The position numbers and the translations under genes were made by a program. A DNA stretch of 64,000 nucleotides, taken from AC-32 sp038237925. GTDB taxonomy: Bacteria; Actinomycetota; Thermoleophilia; Gaiellales; Gaiellaceae. Positions 57,459-64,000 of this stretch are shown piece after piece. The number at the start of each line of letters is the position of its first letter. Positions within the stretch are counted from its first letter, which is position 1. The stretch spans positions 100,525 through 164,524 of the forward strand of contig JBBRYF010000003.1 of assembly GCA_038237925.1 (NCBI GenBank), written 5' to 3'. A model generated the notes under the pieces. That model ran no database searches. It worked only from the letters and a program-made list of their open reading frames with translations, and was not told the DNA's origin.

Positions 57459-57818
57459 GTGCAGAACCACGTGAGCATGGCTCGCCGGTCGGTACCCGTG
57501 GCGCTCGTGATCGCAGCGGCCGCCGCGGACGGGGCAGGGGCTCACGGGCTTGCGTTCTACGCGTTGCTGCTCGCGGTGCCGGCGGCTGCCGTTGCGGCGC
57601 TCGAAGCATTCGGCCACGTCCTCGACGGCGCGCGCGATCACTTGCACGCGGCGCTCTGGACGGTCGTCCTCGCCCTGGTAGTCGTCGGCGCAGCCGTTCG
57701 CGCGCCCGGCGTGACCCAAGGCGCGGTCCCGGCGCTCGCGCGTTCGGCGCTGCTCGCGTGCCTGGCCGTCTTCTGCGTCCAGGCCGCGGTCGCGGCCGCC
57801 GCAGAGCTTCGCCGCTAG
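57459..57818 (+). CDS. Hypothetical membrane protein
   Basis: A 119-residue Ala/Val-rich protein with three or four membrane helices (about 12-28, 31-50, 62-82, 92-115). Start uncertain between 57459 (GTG) and ATG 57477. It is divergent from UPF0173 and its stop overlaps the convergent nuoN end by 4 bases. No family recognised; near the nuo operon but on the other strand. Confidence 0.5.
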   Translation: MQNHVSMARRSVPVALVIAAAAADGAGAHGLAFYALLLAVPAAAVAALEAFGHVLDGARDHLHAALWTVVLALVVVGAAVRAPGVTQGAVPALARSALLACLAVFCVQAAVAAAAELRR

Positions 57819-59302
57819 AACGGCAGCGAGCGGGCGGCGTGCTTCGCGCCGTCGATCAGCGGCTGGACGGCGAAGAACGAGCCGACGGTGACCACCAGCG
57901 CCGCGGCGACAGCGGTCTGGAGCACGAGCTCGCGCGGCGGCGAGCCACCCGCAACCGGGGCGAGCTGAAGCTCCTCGGACGGGCGGAAGTACATCGCGCG
58001 GATCACGCCGAGGTAGTAGTAGAGGCTCACGGCGGTGGCGACGACGCCGACGATCACGAGCCAGGTCCAGCCGCGCTGGTACGCGGCGGAGAAGAGATAG
58101 AACTTGCCGACGAAGCCGCCGGTCAGCGGGAAGCCGGCGAAGCCGAGCATGAAGACGACCATCGAGAGGCCGAGGAGCGGCCGCTCCCAGCCGAAGCCCG
58201 CGAGGTTGTCGACCGTCACCGGCCGGTTCAGCTCCCGCTCGCGCGCGGCGACAACGGCGAACGAGCCGATCGACATCGCCGAGTACGGGATCAGGTAGTA
58301 GAGGAGCGCACGTCCGCCGATCGCGTTGTTCGCGGCGACCGCGATCAGCATGAAGCCCGCGTGTGAGATCGACGAGTACGCGAGCATCCGCTTGACGTTC
58401 CGCTGGACGAGCGCCGCGAGGTTGCCGACCGCGAGCGAGGCGCAGGCGAGCGCCGCGATCGTGACGCTCCAGAGGCGCGCCTCCTGCGGGAAGGCGGTCA
58501 CGAGCACGCGCAGCGTGAGCACGAGCGCGACGGTCTTCGTCGCGGCCGACATGAACGCGGTTACCGGCGTGGGCGCGCCCTCGTAGACGTCGGGCGTCCA
58601 CATGTGGAACGGTGCCGCCGAGGCCTTGAAGCCGAGCCCGCCGAGCACGAGCGCGAGGCCGGCCACGAGCAGCGCGTCGTGGCTCAGGCCCTGCTGCTGG
58701 ACGGCCTGGGCGATGTGGTGGAACTCGAGCTGCCCGGTCGCCCCGTAGACGAGCGCCGAGCCGAAGAGCAGCATCGCCGAACCGAAGCCGCCGACGATCA
58801 GGTACTTGAGGCCGGCCTCGAGCGAGCCGGCGAGCTCGCGGTCGATCGCACAAAGGATGTAGAGGCTGATCGAGAACCACTCCAGCCCGAGGAAGAGCGT
58901 CAGCAGTGTGCTCGCCGTGGTCAGGAAAGCCATGCCTGCGCCGGCCCAGGCGAGCAGCGCGTAGTACTCGCAGACGTGCTCGGTCATCGGCTCCGAGTAG
59001 GAGACGCCGACGGCGAGGATCCCCGCTCCGGCGACGATCATCGTCGCGAGCGCGCCGAGCCGGTCTCGCTGGATCGCGTCGACGACGACGCCGTGCCCAT
59101 CCGCGCTGTGCGCGTAGAGGATCGCAGCGGCGACGAAGGCGCCCGCGAAGCCGAGCACGCAGACGATCGAGCCGACGACCCGCCGGTCGCCGGCTGGGAC
59201 GAGCACAGCGGCGAGCAGGTTAATCCCGCCCGCGGCGAGGAGCGCAAGCGGCGCGGCGAGCGCGAACCAGTCGATGTGCGGGGCGGCGAGCGCGGCGATC
59301 AG
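57815..59302 (-). CDS. nuoN: NADH-quinone oxidoreductase subunit N
   Basis: A 495-residue antiporter-like subunit with about fourteen helices: GLEWFSISLYILCAIDRELAG-type Glu helix near 130, GLGFKASAAPFHMWTPDVYE near 215 (conserved Lys and His), RNVKRMLAYSSISHAGFMLI near 285, and GFPLTGGFVGKFYLF near 380. The only start that keeps the first helix is CTG at 59302, overlapping the nuoM stop as CTGA; the next GTG would cut the first helix. Last gene of the operon here. Confidence 0.92.
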   Translation of the reverse strand: MIAALAAPHIDWFALAAPLALLAAGGINLLAAVLVPAGDRRVVGSIVCVLGFAGAFVAAAILYAHSADGHGVVVDAIQRDRLGALATMIVAGAGILAVGVSYSEPMTEHVCEYYALLAWAGAGMAFLTTASTLLTLFLGLEWFSISLYILCAIDRELAGSLEAGLKYLIVGGFGSAMLLFGSALVYGATGQLEFHHIAQAVQQQGLSHDALLVAGLALVLGGLGFKASAAPFHMWTPDVYEGAPTPVTAFMSAATKTVALVLTLRVLVTAFPQEARLWSVTIAALACASLAVGNLAALVQRNVKRMLAYSSISHAGFMLIAVAANNAIGGRALLYYLIPYSAMSIGSFAVVAARERELNRPVTVDNLAGFGWERPLLGLSMVVFMLGFAGFPLTGGFVGKFYLFSAAYQRGWTWLVIVGVVATAVSLYYYLGVIRAMYFRPSEELQLAPVAGGSPPRELVLQTAVAAALVVTVGSFFAVQPLIDGAKHAARSLPF

Positions 59303-60735
59303 TGGAGGGCCCCCCTCACGATGCTGGCCGGCGCGCGTCCGAACGATCGATCGGTGATCGCCGCCGGCCAAGCCGAGAGCACGAGCAGGATCGCGAGCAG
59401 CGGGACGACGACGCCAAGCTCTGCCGGGCGCAGGTCGAGCGCCGCCTCCGTGACGGCCGGTCCAGGCTCGCGATGCAGTACCGCTGAGATCAGCCGCAGC
59501 ATGTACATCGCCGCGAGCACGATCGCGATCGCGCCCACGACCGAGTAGCCCCACCCCGAGCGGAAGACCCCGGCGAGGATCGCGAACTCGCCTGCGAACG
59601 CCGTCGAGCCGGGCACCGCGAGCGCGATCACGCCCGTCGTCATTAGCACGGTTGCGAGGAGAGGTCGCCCTCGAGCCATCCCACCGAGCGCCCCAATCTC
59701 ACCCGTGGCCGCCCGCCGCTCGATCCCGCCCGCGAGCAGGAAGAGCGTCGCCGAGATCAGCCCGTGGTTGACCATCTGCAGCACGGCGCCGTTCAGGCCG
59801 AGATCGTTGACCGCGAACAGGCCGAGCACGATCAGGCCCATCTGCGCGAGGCTCGAATACGCCAGCACCCCGCGCAGGTCGGGTGCGCGGAAGGCTAGGA
59901 GCGAGCCGTAGATCAACCCACAAGCGGCGAGCACGAGAATCGGCGTGCGGAACTCCGACACGGGCCCCGGGAACTTCGCGATCGCGATCCGCAGGAAGCC
60001 GTACGCGGCAGCCTTCGAGACGACGCCTGAGAGCACCGCAGCGACCTCGGGCGAGGACTCGCGGTAGGTCTCCGGCAGCCACGCGTGCAGCGGGAAGAGC
60101 GGTGCCTTGACCGCGAAGGCCGCTATGAAGCCGAGGAAGATCCAGTCGCTCCCGTTCGTGCCCGAGCCGACGAGATCGAACGTGCCCTGCGAGATCCCGA
60201 GCACGATGATCGAGGCGAGCATCAGCAGCGACCCGGCCATCGTGTAGATCACGAACAGCAGCGTCGCCCGCAGCCGCCCCGCACCACCCCAGACGCCCAC
60301 CAGGAAGTAGAGCGGGACGAGCATCGCCTCCCAGAAGACGTAGAAGAGCAGCAGGTCCTGCGCGACGAAGACGCCGACGAGCGCGCCGGTCAGCAGCAGC
60401 ATCAGCCCGTAGTAGGCGCGCGGGCGCTCGCGGCCGGCCCAGAACGCGTAGCCGATCGCAGCCGCGAGCACGACCACCGTCAGGCCGACGAGCCAGAGCG
60501 AGAAGCCGTAGAAGCCGACGTGGTACGAGACGTTCAGGTCGGTGAACCAGCTCTGGCGCTCGCCGAGCTGGAGGCCCGGCTTGCCGAAGTCGAAGCGCGC
60601 GACCGTGTCGATCCAGAGCGCCACCTCGGCGAGCGCTATCAGCAGCGCCGTGGCGCCGACCGCGAACGGCCGCAGCGGCAGCAGCCAGACGACGAGCGCG
60701 CCGGCGACCGGGAGCAGGACGAGCGCGGTCGTCAT
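59299..60735 (-). CDS. nuoM: NADH-quinone oxidoreductase subunit M
   Basis: A 478-residue proton-pumping subunit: FYVFWEAMLVPLYFLVGVWG near 131 with the key Glu, FIAAFAVKAPLFPLHAWLPE near 203 (Lys, His), LRGVLAYSSLAQMGLIVLG near 288, and VNHGLISATLFLLAG near 320. The ATG shares a base with the nuoL stop (TGATG-type junction). It moves protons using energy from quinone reduction. Confidence 0.95.
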   Translation of the reverse strand: MTTALVLLPVAGALVVWLLPLRPFAVGATALLIALAEVALWIDTVARFDFGKPGLQLGERQSWFTDLNVSYHVGFYGFSLWLVGLTVVVLAAAIGYAFWAGRERPRAYYGLMLLLTGALVGVFVAQDLLLFYVFWEAMLVPLYFLVGVWGGAGRLRATLLFVIYTMAGSLLMLASIIVLGISQGTFDLVGSGTNGSDWIFLGFIAAFAVKAPLFPLHAWLPETYRESSPEVAAVLSGVVSKAAAYGFLRIAIAKFPGPVSEFRTPILVLAACGLIYGSLLAFRAPDLRGVLAYSSLAQMGLIVLGLFAVNDLGLNGAVLQMVNHGLISATLFLLAGGIERRAATGEIGALGGMARGRPLLATVLMTTGVIALAVPGSTAFAGEFAILAGVFRSGWGYSVVGAIAIVLAAMYMLRLISAVLHREPGPAVTEAALDLRPAELGVVVPLLAILLVLSAWPAAITDRSFGRAPASIVRGALH

Positions 60736-62690
60736 CAGCGCACCGCCACGAAGACGATCATCACGACGGCGACGCTCGCGCCGATCGCGAGCGCGTAGGT
60801 GCGAACGAGGCCGGTCTGCAGGCGGCGGGTCCCGAGCCCGAGCCCGCGCATGCCCTGGGAGAACTCGCGGACCGAGCCGAAGACGAGCGGCCGCTCGATC
60901 CAGCGGCCGAGGGCGCCGGCAGCGTAGACCGCCGGCCGGTAGAAGGCCGCGTCGTAGAGCTCGTCGAAGTAGAACTTCCGCTCCAGCAAACGCCTCGTCC
61001 AGCCAGCCGGGATCGTGATCCTAGAAGCCGTAGGCTGAGCGCCGTAGAGCAGCCAGGCGACGCCGATCCCGGCGAGACCGAGCAGCACCGCGAGGACCGA
61101 CGAGACCGCTTCCTGGACACCGCTCGCCGTGACGAGCGGCCGCGCGATCGGCTCGAGCCAGTTGGAGATCGGCGTCCAGACGCCTGCGAACTGAATGAAG
61201 CCCCCGAGCGCGGCCAGGACGGTCAGCACGCCGACGGTCACAGTCATCGAGAACGGGCCCTCACCGGCGTGCGTGTGCGTCTCGTGCCCGAGGTGCATCA
61301 GGTGCCCTTCGCGCGCGTGCGCGTGTGACCCCTCTAGCAGGTGCTCGCGCACGAACGGCGAGGGCTCGCCCCAGAAGACGAGGAAGAGCAGCCGGAACGC
61401 GTAGAGGCCGGTCAGGAACGTGCCGGCCATCCCGGCCACCCAGAGCAGCTCGCCGTACCAGCCGTGGTCGAGCGCGGCCGCGAGGATCGAGTCCTTCGAG
61501 AAGAAGCCCGAGAACGGCGGCACACCTGCGAGCGCGAGTGCTCCGACCGAGAACGCCACGAACGTGAACGGCATCAGTGAGCGGAGGCCGCCCATCTTGC
61601 GGATGTCCTGCTCGCCGGCGAGCGCGTGGATCACGAGGCCGGCCGCCATGAAGAGCAGCGCCTTGAAGAAGGCGTGCGTCATCAGGTGGAACATCCCGTT
61701 CGCGTAGGCGCCGAGGCCGACCGCGAGGAACATGTAGCCGATCTGCGACATCGTCGAGTAGGCGATCACCCGCTTGATGTCGGTCTGGACGAGCGCGATC
61801 AGCCCCGCGACGACGAGCGTGATCGCCCCGAGGCCGGCCGCGAGCTCGAGCACCTTCGGCGCCTGCTCGAAGAGCGGCGCGGTGCGGACGATCAAGTAGA
61901 CGCCCGCGGTGACCATCGTCGCGGCGTGGATCAGCGCGCTGACGGGCGTCGGGCCCTCCATCGCGTCCGGGAGCCACGTGTGGAGCGGCAGCTGCGCCGA
62001 CTTGGCGATCGCGCCGCCGAGCAGGCCGAGCGCGATCAGGTTCATCGTCCAGCCGCCGCCGATCGAGCCGGCCTGCGAGAAGACGGTCTCGAAGTTGAGC
62101 GAGCCGGTGCGCTGGATCAGCAGGAAGAGCGCGAGCGCCATCGTCGCGTCGCCGATCGCGTTCATCACGAACGCCTTCTTGGCGGCAGCGATCGCGCTCG
62201 GCCGCTCGTGCCAGAAGCCGATCAGCAGGTAGGACGAGAGGCCGACGAGGCCCCAGCCGACGAGGAGCAGCAGGAGGTTGCCGCTCTGGACGAGCAGCAG
62301 CATCGAGAACACGAACAGCGCCATGTAGGCGAAGTAGCGCCGCTCCTCGTTGTCGCCGTCCATGTAGCCGATCGAGTAGGCGACGATCAGCATCCCGACC
62401 CCGGCGACGACCAGCATCATGAACGTCGAGAGCGGGTCGACCACGATCCGCAGGCCGAAGTCGAGCTGCCCTGCGGTGAGCCAGCTCCAGAGCGTCGATG
62501 GATGGTAGCGCTGCTCCGGCGAGTCGCCGAGCAGCGCGGCGAAGGAGACGACCGCCGCGACGAACGAGACCGCGACGGAGAGCGTCGCGAGGTACCCCGC
62601 CCCGCCCCGCGAGATCCGGTTCCCGGCGAGCGTGATCAGGAGCGCCGCTGCGAGCGGCGAGAGCAGGCAGATCCAGCCGGCCGGGATCAT
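60735..62690 (-). CDS. nuoL: NADH-quinone oxidoreductase subunit L
   Basis: A 651-residue subunit with about sixteen helices and the long lateral helix: IVVDPLSTFMMLVVAGVG near 85, LLLLVGWGLVGLSSYLLIGF near 140 (Gly in place of the usual Glu region flank), AKSAQLPLHTWLPDAMEGPT near 228, HAATMVTAGVYLIVR near 254, IKRVIAYSTMSQIGYMFLA near 310, and THAFFKALLFMAAG near 345. A His-rich insert (about 450-472, EGSHAHAREGHLMHLGHETHTHAGEG-like) lies between late helices and may bind metal. Confidence 0.95.
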   Translation of the reverse strand: MIPAGWICLLSPLAAALLITLAGNRISRGGAGYLATLSVAVSFVAAVVSFAALLGDSPEQRYHPSTLWSWLTAGQLDFGLRIVVDPLSTFMMLVVAGVGMLIVAYSIGYMDGDNEERRYFAYMALFVFSMLLLVQSGNLLLLLVGWGLVGLSSYLLIGFWHERPSAIAAAKKAFVMNAIGDATMALALFLLIQRTGSLNFETVFSQAGSIGGGWTMNLIALGLLGGAIAKSAQLPLHTWLPDAMEGPTPVSALIHAATMVTAGVYLIVRTAPLFEQAPKVLELAAGLGAITLVVAGLIALVQTDIKRVIAYSTMSQIGYMFLAVGLGAYANGMFHLMTHAFFKALLFMAAGLVIHALAGEQDIRKMGGLRSLMPFTFVAFSVGALALAGVPPFSGFFSKDSILAAALDHGWYGELLWVAGMAGTFLTGLYAFRLLFLVFWGEPSPFVREHLLEGSHAHAREGHLMHLGHETHTHAGEGPFSMTVTVGVLTVLAALGGFIQFAGVWTPISNWLEPIARPLVTASGVQEAVSSVLAVLLGLAGIGVAWLLYGAQPTASRITIPAGWTRRLLERKFYFDELYDAAFYRPAVYAAGALGRWIERPLVFGSVREFSQGMRGLGLGTRRLQTGLVRTYALAIGASVAVVMIVFVAVR

Positions 62691-62995
62691 CCGCGCAAGG
62701 TCGTGAGCTTGTCCACGTCGAGGAAGAGCCGCCGCCTGGCGATCGCGACGATCAGCCCGAGGCCGACGACGACCTCGGAGGCCGCGACCGCCATCACCGT
62801 CAGCGCGAAGATCTGGCCGTCGCCGTGCCCGTAGTAGCGCGAGAACGCGATCAGCGCGAGGTTCGCCCCGTTCAGCATCAGCTCGAGCGAGAGCAGCACG
62901 ATCAGCGGGTTGCGGCGGATCAGCACGCCGAGCGCCCCGGTGCAGAACAGGAACGCCGCCACCGCCAGGTACCAGACGACGTCAGGGCCTCTCAT
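62687..62995 (-). CDS. nuoK: NADH-quinone oxidoreductase subunit K
   Basis: A 102-residue subunit with three helices. The proton-path glutamates are in LLSLELMLNGANL (near 37) and ASEVVVGLGLIVA (near 72). ATG at 62995 overlaps the nuoJ stop, and its TGA overlaps the nuoL ATG, so translation is tightly coupled. Confidence 0.95.
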   Translation of the reverse strand: MRGPDVVWYLAVAAFLFCTGALGVLIRRNPLIVLLSLELMLNGANLALIAFSRYYGHGDGQIFALTVMAVAASEVVVGLGLIVAIARRRLFLDVDKLTTLRG

Positions 62996-63534
62996 TGCGA
63001 GACCTCCGGGGTCGTCAGGTCGCGCGAGTGGCTGCCGAGGATCACGCCGCCGACCGCCGCGATCAGCAGGACGATCGACGTGATCTCGAAGGCGAGCAGG
63101 TGGTCGGTCAGGAAGAGCCGCCCGATCTCGTAGGGCCGGCCGTAGGAGAGCCCCGTGTGGTGCTCGTGCGCGAGCCGGCCGCTCGACTTCAGGCCGATCA
63201 CCACGATCACCTCGACGAACAGTGCCGCCGAGGCGGCCACGGCCCCGAGCGCCTGCCAGCTCGGCGCGCCGGTCCACGGCGCGTCGACGCGGCCGCCGAG
63301 GTACGCGGTTACGAACACGAACATCACCATCACCGCGCCGGCGTAGACGAGCACTTGCGCCGCGGCGACGAACTCGGCCGAGAGCAGCAGGTACATCACT
63401 GCGAGAGAGGAGAGGTTCCCGATCAGCGAGAGCGCCGAGTAGAACGGGTTCGAGAAGGAGACGACGGCGATCCCGCTGCCGAGGCACGCGAACGCGGCTA
63501 CGACCCAGACCGCCCACACCAAGACGTTCGCCAT
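62992..63534 (-). CDS. nuoJ: NADH-quinone oxidoreductase subunit J
   Basis: A 180-residue subunit with five helices: FSNPFYSALSLIGNLSSLAV near 27, AEFVAAAQVLVYAGAVMVMF near 53 (the conserved V-Y-x-G-A-x-x-V-L/M-F motif), and FEITSIVLLIAAVGGVILG near 148. The ATG immediately follows the nuoI TAG with no gap. Confidence 0.94.
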   Translation of the reverse strand: MANVLVWAVWVVAAFACLGSGIAVVSFSNPFYSALSLIGNLSSLAVMYLLLSAEFVAAAQVLVYAGAVMVMFVFVTAYLGGRVDAPWTGAPSWQALGAVAASAALFVEVIVVIGLKSSGRLAHEHHTGLSYGRPYEIGRLFLTDHLLAFEITSIVLLIAAVGGVILGSHSRDLTTPEVSQ

Positions 63535-64000
63535 CTACGAGTGCGCCTTGTAGTAGGGGATCGGCGTGTCGTAGAGGTCGCGGTCGGCGACCGGCACCTG
63601 CTTGATCGGCTCGGCCAGGAGCATGTCCTTCGTGTAGATCAGGTCGTCGCGCGAGTACTCCGAGAGCTCGAACTCGTTGCCGAGCGTGATCGCGTCGAAC
63701 GGGCAAGCGAGCTCGCAGTAGCCGCAGAAGATGCAACGGCTGAGGTTGATCTCGTAGATGCGCGCATACCGCTCCCCGGCGGAGACGCGGTTGTCGGCGG
63801 TGTTCTCGGCCGGGACGACGCGAATGCAGTCGGCCGGGCATGCAGCCGCGCAGAGCGAGCAGCCGACGCACTTCTCGAGACCGTTCTCGTGCCGGTGCAG
63901 CAGATGACGCCCGCGGAAGCGCGGGTAGACCGGACGCTTGTACTCGGGGTACTGCTGCGTGATCGGCTTCTTGAAGATCTGCTTCAGCGTGACGCCGAAG
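63535..64000 (-). CDS. nuoI: NADH-quinone oxidoreductase subunit I (partial)
   Basis: The last 155 codons of nuoI; the start lies beyond the window edge. Two 4Fe-4S motifs are complete: CVGCSLCAAACPADC and CIFCGYCELACP, followed by FDAITLGNEFELSEYSRDDL. The reading begins GVTLKQIFKKPITQQYPEYK, the conserved N-terminal segment, so only about 10-20 residues are missing. It passes electrons to the quinone site. Confidence 0.96.
   Translation of the reverse strand, partial: FGVTLKQIFKKPITQQYPEYKRPVYPRFRGRHLLHRHENGLEKCVGCSLCAAACPADCIRVVPAENTADNRVSAGERYARIYEINLSRCIFCGYCELACPFDAITLGNEFELSEYSRDDLIYTKDMLLAEPIKQVPVADRDLYDTPIPYYKAHS

Noticed and set aside
1..64000. CRISPR array, insertion sequence or rRNA operon
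   Set aside because: No regularly spaced direct repeats, no transposase frame and no rRNA-like sequence was seen on either strand.

Overview
The window reads as chromosomal DNA of a high-G+C actinobacterium. Genes are packed with 1-11 base overlaps (ATGA, GTGA and TTGA junctions), GTG starts are very common, and TTG and even CTG starts occur. The gene mix (TreT-type trehalose synthase next to a GT20 synthase, MqnP-like prenyltransferase, Ccm-type cytochrome c maturation, class E-like sortase, DUF2203, bifunctional nuclease) suggests a Thermoleophilia-like lineage (Gaiellales or Solirubrobacterales). That placement is inference; no rRNA is present.

Layout. 1-1555 is a small lower-G+C accessory segment that stops at the 3' end of tRNA-Ile(GAT). 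It holds an excisionase-like HTH protein, an XRE regulator and an AbiGi-like abortive-infection protein. 1.7-7.4 kb: bifunctional nuclease, chorismate mutase, PrcB-like protein, L,D-transpeptidase, CPBP protease, a solute-binding protein and a PIG-V-like mannosyltransferase. 7.4-10.7 kb: DUF2203, MscS and a class A penicillin-binding protein. 10.7-15.4 kb: polyprenol-sugar and glycosyltransferase genes. 15.4-22.7 kb: MoeA, sortase, an M28-like membrane protein with a changed metal site, then response regulator, histidine kinase and HtrA. 22.7-27.2 kb: anti-sigma kinase, TreT and OtsA, then MoaC and MogA. 27.2-34.6 kb: MqnP-like prenyltransferase, CcmA, CcmB, CcmF, CcmC, a CcmD-like peptide, HemC, HemD and a SAM hydrolase, i.e. 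quinone, heme and cytochrome c assembly. 35.3-48.2 kb: tRNA-Phe(GAA), arginase-like enzyme, OsmC, RarA, tryptophan dioxygenase, a broken M20 peptidase, nicotinate phosphoribosyltransferase with a nicotinamidase-like enzyme, an FtsH-like protease, methylmalonyl-CoA epimerase, a sigma factor and a short YchF. 48.2-49.1 kb: an arsenic locus. 49.2-57.8 kb: YhaM-like nuclease, DUF1015, IMPase, a DUF72 remnant, Mrp, FG-GAP protein, Ldh2-type dehydrogenase, cupin-TPR, DUF1028 and UPF0173. 57.8-64 kb: complex I genes nuoI (partial), J, K, L, M, N.

The strongest candidate for something undescribed is at 48209-48321. A 19-residue peptide with seven cysteines has a near-ideal Shine-Dalgarno and a sigma-70-like promoter. 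It is divergent from arsR, and a perfect CATTGA-N6-TCAATG palindrome lies over both its -35 box and the arsR start codon. With the arsenate reductase that follows and no efflux pump nearby, this looks like an arsenic-regulated metal(loid)-binding peptide. Other points of interest are the AbiGi-like unit at the tRNA, two decayed genes caught in operons (M20, DUF72), a structured intergenic hairpin at 54119-54157, and divergent active sites in the M28, CcmC, YchF and Mrp homologues.
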